Shown here: one piece after another, positions 52,071 through 61,729 of the stretch | Numbering within the stretch: the stretch's first letter is position 1 | Layout: each line of letters begins with the position of its first letter | Assembly: GCA_020632475.1 (NCBI GenBank) | Contig: JACKFM010000001.1 | Location: 682,001-746,000, forward strand | Length of the DNA stretch: 64,000 bases | From: Candidatus Omnitrophota bacterium | GTDB lineage: Bacteria > Omnitrophota > Omnitrophia > Omnitrophales > Aquincolibacteriaceae | Direction of reading: 5' to 3' | Position numbers and translations under genes: made by a program | Notes under the pieces: model-generated | What the model was told of the DNA's origin: nothing | Databases searched by the model: none | Seen by the model: only the letters and a program-made list of their open reading frames with translations

Positions 52071-55000
52071 ATGTTTTTGATCCGAAAAAAAATAAAATGG
52101 ATTGCGTGTCTGACTTTGTTTTTTCTGATGTCTTACGAATTCGGCGGCAATCGGCTCTGGGCAGCATCCATTGCCGGAGGCATTGGATCAGAACTGTCTG
52201 TGAAGACGGAGTTTAATCTGTCGCTGCCCGGTGATTTAGGCACAATTGAAAATAGGGTTTCCGGTACCGGCCCGGCAATCGTCCATATCCAGGAAGCTCA
52301 CGGACATTATGAATCGCAAAAACAGATTGAAAAAATTCTTACGTTTCTCAAAGAGAAATATGACATTAAACTCGTTCTGCTGGAAGGCGATGCGTTTAAG
52401 CTGCATCCCGAGCTTTCCCGTTTTTTTTCTGAAAATTCCGCGTATACGCAGCAAATCAACGAAGAGCTTCTCAAAAAAGGAGTGACAAGCGGTCCTGCGG
52501 TTTTTCTGGCCGGACACCAGGATACGCAAGGCTATGGCATTGAAAATCTTGAGACCTATCTGAGAAACGGACAGGCTTTTAAAGAAGTGCTGGAGGCGCG
52601 CGAAGAATCCTCGGAATTTCTGGATCGTTATGATCTTTTAATTAAACGCATGAGTGCCCCTTATCTGGACAAGCCCCTGCGGCATTTTCTGACGAAACAA
52701 GAAGACTTTGAGAACGGAATGATTCCGCTTGATGAGTGGCTGCACATCCTTGATCGCGGGGCTAAACATTATTTAAACACCGATCTGTCCAATCCGAAGT
52801 TTCAAAAAGACTGGCCCATGATTTTAAGGGTCATGATGCTTCAGAAATTTGAAGCGAAAATCGATTTATATGCCTTTGAAAAAGAAAAAAATGATTTTTT
52901 AGCAGACCTTTCACGTTATTTCCCGGTTTCAGGAGCCGGTGCAAAAGACAGTCTTCACCCCAAAATCAAAAATCTTTTAGATCAAAAACTGACTCATGCG
53001 GAATTATCGGCCGGACAAACGGGTGAGGTGGTTGAGCGGATGGTTTCACATCTTCCCCGGGACTTTCATTATGGGGCCTATCCGAATGTTGCTCTTTTTA
53101 TCGGGCATTTAGTTCTTCAGAGTGAAATTGATCCCAAACGGCTTTTTGATGAGATCTCTCTTTTAACCGGAAAAATCAGCGGTGTCATGGCCGGGGATGA
53201 TCCGCTCAGGCACCAGATCATCGAACGGATCAACCGGTATCGGCTGCTTAAAAAACTTTTCAGGCTTGAATTGACCGCCGGTGAATATGAACAGTTGATT
53301 CAACCGGGACCCGACGGTGTTCTGCCCACAGTCCTGCTTGAAGAGTTTAGACGTTTAAGTGCTTCACAGCAGACGGAATTACCGGAGTTTGAAAAGGGTG
53401 AGGCCGTTGACGATCTCTACCAGAGGGCCCTTGAATTTTATCGCGGAGCAAAGGCCCGTGATGATTTGATGCTGAAAAATATCGAAAAACGGATGATCGA
53501 AACCGGCGAGAAAAAGGCTGTGGTCATTACCGGAGGTTTTCATTCGGGTCCTTTTCAGGATTATTTTCAGCGTAAAAATTATCACTATGCCTTGATTACG
53601 CCGTCGATCAAGGAATCGGAACCCACAAGTGATTACTCGTCGTCCATCCTGCAAAATTATATCGCTCCGCTTAAAAACAGCACCTCGACCTACCGCAATG
53701 TCGATTTTACGCTGAATACCCCGCAGGAATTGGCCTGGCAGGGCCGCCTTTTTATCCGTCCCTATGCAGTGATTGCGGCGATTATCCATTCTGTGATGAC
53801 CGGTCTGGGCCAAAGCTCTGAAAAAACAGTCCAAATGATTAACCGCACAGATCTTTTCAGGCATGTGCGCGGACGTGAAGCTGTCCGTTCCTTACTCGGT
53901 AACACCGAAGTGACTTTTGATGCGGACGGAGCTGCAGTGGTCGTTGAAGTTAAGAGGGATGCGACCGTTTCCGGTATTGAAGGCAGACGGATCGCTGAAT
54001 ACCTCACGCTTATTGACGGTGATATGGACACTGTTTTAGAACCTGCGAATCGTCCTTTAACAGGAAACGATCAGACGGTTGATTTTTTAAGCCTTTCAAA
54101 TGTTCCTGCGGAAATGATTTCCCATACTGAATTGCGCAGTCCGTCGATGAAAGATATTACTTTTTGGCACAGGGCCCAGCAGACAATACAGGTTTTTTGG
54201 AAGGCCCCTCCAGGAACGCGTTCTGCAAATTCTGTTCAGTATGGAATGTTTGAAGCCAAGATTATTGAAATTACGGATGGGACTGATCCGATTATTACTT
54301 TTATTAATGAAAACCAAGAGGTGGGTGCTGTTTTTTTGAGCTGGATTTATGCAGCCCGGTCCAAACGATTAGCGCCTTATATGGATTGGCAGCACCAAAA
54401 AGTCAAGGTCCGTGTGGTTTGGGAAGCGACCGTAAGAAAGTGGTTTGGCGGGACTAAGCAAGTCCACCGAAAATATACCGGTCAGATCGTTAAGATCGAC
54501 AGTCCTTTTTCATTTTTACCCGGGATTGTCCTGGAAGGAATGAATGAAGTGATTCCCTTGGGAAGTATCCTTGAAGCCGGTGAAAAAGGGCAAGAACCGT
54601 TGATTAAAAGAAATGAGCGGCCTGAGCTTCGCAAGTGGTTAGGTTGGCTTGTGAACCCTGTCGATTTACGCGGAGACAGTTATTACATTTTTCTGACGGT
54701 TTTTTTTGCACTGACTTTCAGGCCGATGATGTTTGTCAGTATTCTGCTTTTTTATATTGATTCGGTGCGTCAGAATCATCACGCAGAACAGGAACTCCGC
54801 CGGAATCCACCGTATGGACTGACGCCCGGAATTCTCGAGCAAGTGGAAGAAGCGGTTGCCGAGAGACCCGCCGAGGGGCGTTGGACGCTGCCGACCCTGG
54901 CCTATGAGATGAATCTTCCCGAAGAGCAGGTTTTTTACGCCCTGGATGTTTTGGGATGGCCCTATCGCAGCAATATGGTTTTTCGGGACGAAGATATCCC

Positions 55001-57731
55001 GGCCAAGGTTTTTCAGGATCATCCCGAATATCAGATCTCCGAAAATCAAAAAACCCGTAGGGAAGCACGATGGATCAATCGTTTCATCGGTTTTTCGACT
55101 GCGGCCGTGATCCTTTTTTATTACAATCAATTAACCGCGATCCTTCCGGTGGCCGGTGTTTTCTCAATCAATCTTTTATCGATTGCAGCCGCCTTTTTTG
55201 CCTATGAACTCGGACGTTTTTTGACGGCCCAAATACGTCTGGATGAAAATGAAACGGTGATCAGAACCCGTTTCAGAAAGCCGCTGGGGCGTGTGGAAAT
55301 TCCAGGTCCGGTACTGATTGACCGGGCCAAACGCATTGCCTATGGGGGAGTACTTGCCAATTTCTCAGCCTTTCTTTTAGGCGCAGCCTGGTTGAGTCGA
55401 TTAGGGGTGTCTGTGGATCCTAAAATCATAACCGCTTTTTTGCAGGAAGAACCCGTTTTTTTCTTTAATCATACCTACTTTATGTTCGTGCCCCACATCA
55501 TGACAGCCGGTATTTTTACCTTTTATCAGCTGTTATTTATGGTGTTCAATCTGGTGGGATTATCGGTTTTGGGTAAGCCCGGCGCTATGCGTGAAATCCG
55601 ATATTTAAACCGTAAAAGCGAAATCATCAATGAATTGGTGGACCGAGTCATGGATCAAGAACTTTCTGGCGAAAAACGTGTGCGGGCTGCCGAGAAACTG
55701 GCGAAGATCAATGTTTTGACGCATGACGCCATTTTGGCCTTAATTGATTTTGAAAAAAATGAAAAATTAAGTAACCTCGCGGTGAATGAAGCCGTAGGCC
55801 GCACCTTGCGAGCACTGGATCCGGCTCAGTCCAAACTGCTTGAGGCCTATCGCGTTGAAATGCGTGGTGAAGACGAGATCATGAAAGATGTCTATGAGCG
55901 CATGATCGATAAAGAATCGGCACTGGCTTTTAAAAATGCGATGCGCCAGGCCGGATACCCGATCACTGAAACCTTGTCGGCCGGTCGTGTCATCGGCCTC
56001 TCAAACCGTCCCCGTCTTTCGGGTGAAGAAATCATTGACCGGTTGCGTAAAATCCGGCATCAGGGAAAAATTCAGCAACTGCTTGAATTGTTAGCGCCGG
56101 TGATTATTGAAGTCGGCAAACGGGAGCGGTTGAATGCAGAGACACCGGACAACCTATGGGATGAATCCGATGGTCTGCCGCCGATCGACGCATTTGCGGA
56201 CCCTTATGATTTGCGCGGCATTGTGATTGAAATGTATTTTGATGATGCAGGGCAATTTAATCGAGAAAACCCGATGGCCGAGGTTTTGACCCAAGCCATG
56301 CGTGCTTATCATGATACGGTGATTAGGTTTGAACGCATTCGTGATCAGGAGGGGGAATCTACGCAAATGTCTGAATTTGTCCATTCCTGGCGTCAAGCGG
56401 ATGTCTCCGCAGAGGATATCGGAGCATTAGTCAAAAATTTATTTCCGGGACAGGAGAGCAATGTGGCTTATGCAATTGGGATCGCCGATGCCTTGATTGA
56501 AATGGAACGCTTGAATGAACAGTTCGAAGATGCTGTAGATATGGATGAAAAGACTCGAATCCTTGAAATCATCAAAACCCGTGTTCTGGCCTCCGTTCCG
56601 TTAGCGGGGGATGATCATTTATTGAGAATTAATAGTGGAAAGAATATTTTGGAGCGGGTCTTTAATAATAGGACAGAGCATTACTCCGATGAAGTCGTTC
56701 AGGCAGCCGGAGATGCCCTTCTTGAGGTGAACCAAAGCATTCAACGGGCCGGACGACAAATCAGTTTGACACAGATAACCGGAGAGTTAAGTGAAGGGCA
56801 TGGGGATTCTGAAGCAGCGGATGCCCCGGGTAAAGCCGAATTGCGGCGTGAACTGGTCAGGCCGTTTTGGGAAATGTCTCAAGCGCAAACCGTGATGCCG
56901 CGGGCGGTCATTCAAACCCCGGTTCCGGCTGAGGCTCGCATTCCCGAATGGGCTAAGCGGTTAATCCTTGAAGTCTTCCGGGCTCATCTGGTTCCGCTTT
57001 CCTGGCCGCAGGAAATGGTTGAAGCTGAAATCCAGAGACTGCTTCAACAGGAATCGCTTGAGGCCCTTGCCGCTGCGGCTCCTGATTTGAGTGAGCCGTT
57101 CTTTTCTTTCGTTCAAACGCAGCCTGTGATTGAGTCCTGGTTTGAGCCGGAACGAACTGTGCAGGTCAGACGCCGAATTCTTGACGGACGGGCCGCTTTA
57201 CCTGATGTTCGGCAGTGGGTGAGTCTTTTACCCTATTTGATTCAGAATTCTTCGGTGGAGTATCATCTGCTGGTCATTGCCGCGCCTGAGGAAATCCGTG
57301 CCTTTGAAAAATCAATTGATCTTTATTTGTCCAAACCCGAGATTATCCGTAAACTCGGCCGTTTTAGGATGAACCAAATTAAAAATATTAAAATCGAAGG
57401 GGTTTCCGGTAAACGAAGCCTTCAGCGGCAGATTTACCAATTGGCATCCTCTGCGAGGACAGAAGGGGTGGCTACCGCCCTGGTTACCGGTGATTCTGAT
57501 TTATCGGAGAATATCCAATATGTTCCGCAATTTCTGAATGTTTTTGTCGGGGATGCCTTAAAACACAATGCGGCACTGATGGTAACTGCTGAGCTGCTTG
57601 GAAAGCTTTTGGATGAGCGGACAGCTGCATTTTTGACGGTTTTTGACGCTGAGAATTTACTGGCACGAAACGAGTTGAGGGGTGTTGTCGAGGCAGTTTT
57701 AAATCTGCAGCAATTTTTAACAGCGGCATAA
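52071..57731 (+). CDS. Giant secreted/membrane protein: ChaN/TraB-like domain plus inactive site-2-protease-like domain
   Basis: The 1,886-residue product starts at the ATG at 52071 behind GGAAGGG; an upstream ATG at 51984 adds 29 residues before the obvious signal peptide. A ChaN/TraB/Tiki-like domain spans about 65-510, with IQEAH (73-77), Glu105 in LLEGD and GGFH (488-491). Membrane helices begin near 871. A winged-helix-like stretch follows (about 925-970). A region at about 1005-1180 resembles an M50 protease (YELGRF at 1045, GGVLANF near 1092), but YELGR replaces HExxH. The last 700 residues are mostly helical with no family I recognise. Isolated ELR tripeptides recur between regions. 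Confidence 0.7.
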   Translation: MFLIRKKIKWIACLTLFFLMSYEFGGNRLWAASIAGGIGSELSVKTEFNLSLPGDLGTIENRVSGTGPAIVHIQEAHGHYESQKQIEKILTFLKEKYDIKLVLLEGDAFKLHPELSRFFSENSAYTQQINEELLKKGVTSGPAVFLAGHQDTQGYGIENLETYLRNGQAFKEVLEAREESSEFLDRYDLLIKRMSAPYLDKPLRHFLTKQEDFENGMIPLDEWLHILDRGAKHYLNTDLSNPKFQKDWPMILRVMMLQKFEAKIDLYAFEKEKNDFLADLSRYFPVSGAGAKDSLHPKIKNLLDQKLTHAELSAGQTGEVVERMVSHLPRDFHYGAYPNVALFIGHLVLQSEIDPKRLFDEISLLTGKISGVMAGDDPLRHQIIERINRYRLLKKLFRLELTAGEYEQLIQPGPDGVLPTVLLEEFRRLSASQQTELPEFEKGEAVDDLYQRALEFYRGAKARDDLMLKNIEKRMIETGEKKAVVITGGFHSGPFQDYFQRKNYHYALITPSIKESEPTSDYSSSILQNYIAPLKNSTSTYRNVDFTLNTPQELAWQGRLFIRPYAVIAAIIHSVMTGLGQSSEKTVQMINRTDLFRHVRGREAVRSLLGNTEVTFDADGAAVVVEVKRDATVSGIEGRRIAEYLTLIDGDMDTVLEPANRPLTGNDQTVDFLSLSNVPAEMISHTELRSPSMKDITFWHRAQQTIQVFWKAPPGTRSANSVQYGMFEAKIIEITDGTDPIITFINENQEVGAVFLSWIYAARSKRLAPYMDWQHQKVKVRVVWEATVRKWFGGTKQVHRKYTGQIVKIDSPFSFLPGIVLEGMNEVIPLGSILEAGEKGQEPLIKRNERPELRKWLGWLVNPVDLRGDSYYIFLTVFFALTFRPMMFVSILLFYIDSVRQNHHAEQELRRNPPYGLTPGILEQVEEAVAERPAEGRWTLPTLAYEMNLPEEQVFYALDVLGWPYRSNMVFRDEDIPAKVFQDHPEYQISENQKTRREARWINRFIGFSTAAVILFYYNQLTAILPVAGVFSINLLSIAAAFFAYELGRFLTAQIRLDENETVIRTRFRKPLGRVEIPGPVLIDRAKRIAYGGVLANFSAFLLGAAWLSRLGVSVDPKIITAFLQEEPVFFFNHTYFMFVPHIMTAGIFTFYQLLFMVFNLVGLSVLGKPGAMREIRYLNRKSEIINELVDRVMDQELSGEKRVRAAEKLAKINVLTHDAILALIDFEKNEKLSNLAVNEAVGRTLRALDPAQSKLLEAYRVEMRGEDEIMKDVYERMIDKESALAFKNAMRQAGYPITETLSAGRVIGLSNRPRLSGEEIIDRLRKIRHQGKIQQLLELLAPVIIEVGKRERLNAETPDNLWDESDGLPPIDAFADPYDLRGIVIEMYFDDAGQFNRENPMAEVLTQAMRAYHDTVIRFERIRDQEGESTQMSEFVHSWRQADVSAEDIGALVKNLFPGQESNVAYAIGIADALIEMERLNEQFEDAVDMDEKTRILEIIKTRVLASVPLAGDDHLLRINSGKNILERVFNNRTEHYSDEVVQAAGDALLEVNQSIQRAGRQISLTQITGELSEGHGDSEAADAPGKAELRRELVRPFWEMSQAQTVMPRAVIQTPVPAEARIPEWAKRLILEVFRAHLVPLSWPQEMVEAEIQRLLQQESLEALAAAAPDLSEPFFSFVQTQPVIESWFEPERTVQVRRRILDGRAALPDVRQWVSLLPYLIQNSSVEYHLLVIAAPEEIRAFEKSIDLYLSKPEIIRKLGRFRMNQIKNIKIEGVSGKRSLQRQIYQLASSARTEGVATALVTGDSDLSENIQYVPQFLNVFVGDALKHNAALMVTAELLGKLLDERTAAFLTVFDAENLLARNELRGVVEAVLNLQQFLTAA

Positions 57732-57824
57732 TATTTATAACTTATTCATGTGTCATGGGTTATGAATGTGGCGCTGGGCTGGATTGCAACGGAGACAAGA
57801 CGCGGCAAGCAGGAGCTTAAGCTG

Positions 57825-57854
57825 TTGACGAAAAGTTTGACCTAGTGCTATGAT
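57825..57854 (+). promoter_or_regulatory. Candidate extended -10 promoter for ino1
   Basis: TTGACG (57825-57830), an 18-base spacer and TATGAT (57849-57854) preceded by TGC (an extended -10). The start would be near 57861, leaving a leader of about 150 bases in which I see no known riboswitch. Confidence 0.5.
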
Positions 57855-58012
57855 GGTGCACTTTTTTTGCGGTTAGTCTATTCATACCGGTCAAACCTTG
57901 AAGCGTCTCCGACCATAAATCGTACGGAAAAGCAGGTTTTCTTTTCAAAAAGAATAGATATTTTGTTTTAATATCGGTTACTTTGACTTTCAATAAAGGG
58001 GGATTTTTTTAT

Positions 58013-59197
58013 ATGGGCAAAATTAAGATTGCCGTGATTGGTGTCGGAAATTGTGCAAGTTCATTAATCCAGGGGATTCATTATTACAAGGATAAATCTC
58101 CTGAAGATGCGATTGGTTTGATGAATTGGGAGATCGGTGGTTACCGTCCTTTTGATATTGAAGTCGTTGCGGCTTTTGATATTGATAAGCGCAAAGTCGG
58201 CAAGGACGTCAGTGAAGCCATTTTTGAAAAACCTAACTGCACTATGGTTTTTTGTCCGGATGTTCCGAAGTCGGGAGTTGAAGTCAGCAAGGGCAAACTT
58301 CTGGACGGTTTTTCCGATCACATGAAGCTTATTGACGAAGACCGTACTTTTATTTTGTCCGATGAACCTGAACCCGAAATGCAGGATGTGGTCGATATCC
58401 TCAAAGTTTCGGGTGCCGAGATATTAATCAACTATCTTCCGGTGGGTTCTGAAAAAGCCACCCAGTTTTATGCCGAGTGTGCACTTGAGGCCGGACTTGG
58501 TTTCATTAATTGTATCCCGGTTTTTATCGCCAGCCGTCCCGAATGGGCTGAGCGTTTTAAGGCTAAAAAACTCCCGATTATCGGTGATGATATTAAGGCC
58601 CAGCTCGGAGCGACCATCACCCATCGTGTGCTGACTGACATTTTTAGAAAAAGAGGTGTTCAGCTTGAGCGAACCTATCAGATTAATACGGGTGGTAATA
58701 CCGATTTCTTAAACATGCTTAACCGTGACCGCCTGCATTCCAAGAAAATCTCCAAAACCGAAGCGGTTCAGTCGGTCGCCGGTAATTATCTTTCAAAGGA
58801 AAATATCCATATCGGTCCCAGTGACTACGTTCCCTGGCAAAATGATAATAAAGTCTGCTTTTTGCGCATGGAAGGTAAAATGTTTGGGGATGTTCCGATG
58901 AATATTGAACTGCGTCTTTCGGTGGAAGACTCTCCCAATTCGGCCGGTGTGGCGATCGATTCTATTCGCTGCTGCAAGCTGGCCCTTGAAAGAGGTGAGG
59001 GAGGTATTCTTTACGGCCCGTCGGCATTCTTTAAAAAGCATCCCCCGGTTCAATATACCGATGATGAAGCTTATCAGATGACTCAGGATTTTATCCACGG
59101 CAAAAAAACGGCCGTTAATCCTCAGACAAACGGAAAGCCTTCAGGGGTACGTCCGGCGGTTAAGAAAGAAGCCGCAACGCAGACAGCGGGTCTATAA
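58013..59197 (+). CDS. ino1: Inositol-3-phosphate synthase
   Basis: The 394-residue NAD-dependent enzyme converts glucose-6-phosphate to 1L-myo-inositol-1-phosphate, the entry to inositol lipids and solutes. Motifs: IAVIGVGNCASSLIQG at the N-terminus for NAD binding, a VAAFDID strand, LINYLPVGSEKA, and NTGGNTDFLNM with the catalytic lysines in DRLHSKKISKT. Its size fits the short prokaryotic type. I chose the ATG at 58013, about 10 bases after AAAGGGGG. A low-complexity polar tail of about 30 residues ends it. A terminator follows. Confidence 0.92.
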   Translation: MGKIKIAVIGVGNCASSLIQGIHYYKDKSPEDAIGLMNWEIGGYRPFDIEVVAAFDIDKRKVGKDVSEAIFEKPNCTMVFCPDVPKSGVEVSKGKLLDGFSDHMKLIDEDRTFILSDEPEPEMQDVVDILKVSGAEILINYLPVGSEKATQFYAECALEAGLGFINCIPVFIASRPEWAERFKAKKLPIIGDDIKAQLGATITHRVLTDIFRKRGVQLERTYQINTGGNTDFLNMLNRDRLHSKKISKTEAVQSVAGNYLSKENIHIGPSDYVPWQNDNKVCFLRMEGKMFGDVPMNIELRLSVEDSPNSAGVAIDSIRCCKLALERGEGGILYGPSAFFKKHPPVQYTDDEAYQMTQDFIHGKKTAVNPQTNGKPSGVRPAVKKEAATQTAGL

Positions 59198-59240
59198 TTT
59201 TTCACCATAGTTTATCGATCGCTGCTGTTCTTATGTCGTT

Positions 59241-59286
59241 AAAAGATGCCAGGTTCTTTTACAGGAATCTGGCATCTTTTGTTTTT
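59241..59286 (+). terminator. Rho-independent terminator between ino1 and fur
   Basis: A 12-bp stem (AAAAGATGCCAG 59241-59252 with its complement 59269-59280) followed by GTTTTT. It separates ino1 from fur. Confidence 0.85.
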
Positions 59287-59407
59287 ACTCTGTCATTTGA
59301 CCTGTGATCTTGCTGGCTCAGCGGGCAGCCACTGCTTGGCCTTGACATTTCGAACTGAATGAATAAGATTGCAAACACATAACAACCCTATCCCAAAAGA
59401 GGACCTC

Positions 59408-59887
59408 ATGTCATCTTCTCATGAATCAAAATTCCCGGATAAACCGCTTGGCAATGAAAACGACCGGAAAAAGTTCGAAGCTCTTCTGAAGAAAAAAAAT
59501 CTGAAATTTACTTACGAAAGAAAATACATTTTTGAGGAGATTTCCAGATTAAAAGGGCATTTTGATGCGGACAGTCTTTATGAGCGCTTTAAAGAAAAAG
59601 GTTTACGCATTGCCCGGGATACGGTTTATCGTACGCTGCCCCTCCTGCTTGAAAGCGGTGTGCTGCAGAAGTCGGCTGGAGAGGGGAAACGGGAATATTT
59701 TGAGCGTATTTCCAGCAAGGGCCATCATGATCATATGATCTGCATTAAAACGGGCAGGATTATTGAATTTCACTGTGATGAGATTGAACGTCTTCAGGAA
59801 GAAATCGCCCGTAAATACGGATTCAAAATTATCTTCCACGACCACCGCATTTTTGGTCTCTCCAAAGAAGCCCAGGAGCAAGAGTAG
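59408..59887 (+). CDS. fur: Fur family metalloregulator
   Basis: The 159-residue repressor has a winged helix (FDADSLYERFKEKG, then ARDTVYRTLPLLLESG) and a dimerisation/metal domain with the regulatory site GHHDHMIC and an EFHCDEIE segment. The usual CxxC following HHDH is reduced to a single Cys (CIKTG), so the structural zinc site is incomplete. The ATG at 59408 follows GAGG. It could control iron or another metal's genes. No Fur box was identified with confidence. Confidence 0.9.
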   Translation: MSSSHESKFPDKPLGNENDRKKFEALLKKKNLKFTYERKYIFEEISRLKGHFDADSLYERFKEKGLRIARDTVYRTLPLLLESGVLQKSAGEGKREYFERISSKGHHDHMICIKTGRIIEFHCDEIERLQEEIARKYGFKIIFHDHRIFGLSKEAQEQE

Positions 59888-59942
59888 AAGTCTCGATTCC
59901 GTATTGACGGTACACGCCCCAGCCATAGCCCGGAGAGACCTA

Positions 59943-59971
59943 TTGACGATACACCCAATCGCGTTGATAAT
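59943..59971 (+). promoter_or_regulatory. Candidate sigma70 promoter for thrH-aroF
   Basis: TTGACG (59943-59948), a 17-base spacer and GATAAT (59966-59971): one of the best matches in the window. The start would be about 59978, giving a short leader. A near-duplicate of its -35 region (TATTGACGGTACAC) lies 39 bases upstream at 59902. Confidence 0.6.
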
Positions 59972-59991
59972 ACGGCCTGCAAGGAGGATGT

Positions 59992-60588
59992 ATGCATTTA
60001 TGTTGTCTTGATTTAGAAGGGGTCTTACTGCCGGAAATCTGGATTAATGTGGCCGACCGGTTTAAGGTCAAGGAACTGCGTCTGACGACACGGGATATTC
60101 CCGATTATGATGAACTCATGAAGTATCGGCTCAGGATTCTTAAAAAAGAGGGAATCCGGCTTAAAGATATTCAGAAAGTGATCGCCGGGATGAAACCCTT
60201 ACCCGGTGCAGCTGCTTTTATTAAGCATTTACGCCAAATCCATCCCGTCATTATTTTATCGGATACATTCTATGAGTTTGCCACGCCCCTGATGAAAAAA
60301 ATCGGCAATCCAACGCTTTTCTGTCACTGGCTGAAAGTCAATAAGGCCGGTTTTATTACGGGGTATCAATTGAGAGCCCGCGATAGCAAACGTAAAGCGG
60401 TATTGGCTTTTAAAAAACTTGGATTCGGTGTCATTGCATCGGGTGATTCCTATAACGATATCAGTATGCTGAAAACCGCTGACCGGGGTATTTTGTTCCG
60501 GCCGCCGGCATCCATTGCCAAGCAATTTCCTCAATTTCCGGTATGCAGTCAATATGCGGCCCTCATCAAACATTTACGTAAATCATAA
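59992..60588 (+). CDS. thrH: ThrH-type HAD phosphatase (phosphoserine phosphatase / homoserine phosphotransferase)
   Basis: The 198-residue HAD enzyme matches ThrH: CLDLEGVLLPE holds the nucleophile Asp and the acid/base Glu, ILSDTFYEFA the second motif, and GDSYNDISML the metal-binding motif. ThrH dephosphorylates phosphoserine in serine synthesis and can transfer phosphate to homoserine. The length is typical. AAGGAGG at 59981-59987 fixes the start. The DAHP synthase gene follows 23 bases later. Confidence 0.92.
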   Translation: MHLCCLDLEGVLLPEIWINVADRFKVKELRLTTRDIPDYDELMKYRLRILKKEGIRLKDIQKVIAGMKPLPGAAAFIKHLRQIHPVIILSDTFYEFATPLMKKIGNPTLFCHWLKVNKAGFITGYQLRARDSKRKAVLAFKKLGFGVIASGDSYNDISMLKTADRGILFRPPASIAKQFPQFPVCSQYAALIKHLRKS

Positions 60589-60611
60589 TTTAAAACCAAG
60601 GGGTGCTCTCA

Positions 60612-61628
60612 ATGCTTATTGTTTTAAAGAAAACAGCGACTAAAAAACAAGCTGATCATATCCTGGCTGAAATCAAAAAGCTTAAACTCAAACCCGTTGT
60701 CTCCAAAGGGGTGGAAAAAACCGTGATCGGAGTCATCGGGGACGAGGCCAAGCTGCGAACCAAACCGCTTGAAGTATTTGCGGGGGTCGAGAGGGTGATC
60801 GATGTTCAGACGCCGTTTAAAATGGTTTCGCGTGAAGATCACCGGCAGACCAGTGAAATCAAACTCGGTAAAAATTTGACGATCGGCGGCAAGGAGATTG
60901 TGGTGATGGCCGGTCCCTGTACGGTTGAAAACAAAAAACGTCTTTTGAGCCTGGCCCACAGTGTGAAAGAAAGCGGCGCAACCGTTTTACGCGGTGGCGC
61001 CTTCAAACCACGTACCTCCCCTTATGATTTTCAGGGGTTGGGCGAGACAGGCCTTAAATATTTAAAAGCGGCCAAGAAAGAAACCGGACTTCTCGTTGTG
61101 ACCGAAATGATGGATGTGCGAGATCTGCCGCTTTTTGAAAAATATGCCGACATCATTCAGATCGGTGCACGCAATATGCAGAATTATAATTTACTTAAAG
61201 AAGTCGGTAAGAGTAAAAAACCGGTTCTGCTCAAACGCGGAATGGCGAATACGATCAAAGATTTTTTAATGGCCGCCGAATATATTTATTCGCAGGGTAA
61301 TCACAGTGTCATCCTCTGCGAGCGCGGCATTCGTACGTTTGAAACCTCCACGCGTTTCAGTCTGGATATCGGTTCGGTTCCGGTGCTTAAGTCTGAAACG
61401 CATCTCCCCGTGGTCATTGACCCCTCGCATCCGGCAGGAAAGCGTAAGTATGTTGCCGCCTTGGCGAAGGCGGGTATTGCTGCCGGTGCTGACGGGATTA
61501 TTGTTGAAGTCCATGACAATCCCGAAGAGGCTGTGTGCGACGGTCCCCAGGCGCTTTTGCCGGATATGTTCGAGACATTGATGACCGATCTGCGCAAAAT
61601 TGCCCAGGCCATTGGACGGTCTTTGTAG
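60612..61628 (+). CDS. aroF: 3-deoxy-7-phosphoheptulonate (DAHP) synthase, type I-beta
   Basis: The 338-residue enzyme condenses phosphoenolpyruvate and erythrose-4-phosphate, the first step of aromatic amino acid synthesis. The N-terminal ferredoxin-like domain (about 1-70) of the I-beta class precedes the TIM barrel with VVMAGPCTVE, RGGAFKPRTSPYDFQG, KRGMANTIKD and a metal His in VIDPSHPAGKR. I chose the ATG at 60612, 9 bases after AAGGGG. It probably shares a transcript with thrH. Confidence 0.94.
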   Translation: MLIVLKKTATKKQADHILAEIKKLKLKPVVSKGVEKTVIGVIGDEAKLRTKPLEVFAGVERVIDVQTPFKMVSREDHRQTSEIKLGKNLTIGGKEIVVMAGPCTVENKKRLLSLAHSVKESGATVLRGGAFKPRTSPYDFQGLGETGLKYLKAAKKETGLLVVTEMMDVRDLPLFEKYADIIQIGARNMQNYNLLKEVGKSKKPVLLKRGMANTIKDFLMAAEYIYSQGNHSVILCERGIRTFETSTRFSLDIGSVPVLKSETHLPVVIDPSHPAGKRKYVAALAKAGIAAGADGIIVEVHDNPEEAVCDGPQALLPDMFETLMTDLRKIAQAIGRSL

Positions 61629-61663
61629 ACGCTCCAAAGCTTATTCCTTTCACCCCTTGAAAA

Positions 61664-61711
61664 TAGATCAAATTATATTTATATATAATAATATTGATCT
61701 ATTTATATCAA
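61664..61711. promoter_or_regulatory. Overlapping inverted repeats upstream of the second giant gene
   Basis: TAGATCAA (61664-61671) pairs with TTGATCTA (61694-61701), and TTGATCTAT (61694-61702) with TTATATCAA (61703-61711). The sequence between is AT-only. It could be an operator just upstream of the promoter at 61730. Confidence 0.35.
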
Positions 61712-61729
61712 AAATAATTTATATAGACT

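Noticed and set aside
57732..58012. Riboswitch in the long ino1 leader
   Set aside because: The 150-base leader after the predicted start is mostly AT-rich and shows no extended pairing or known aptamer signature by eye.
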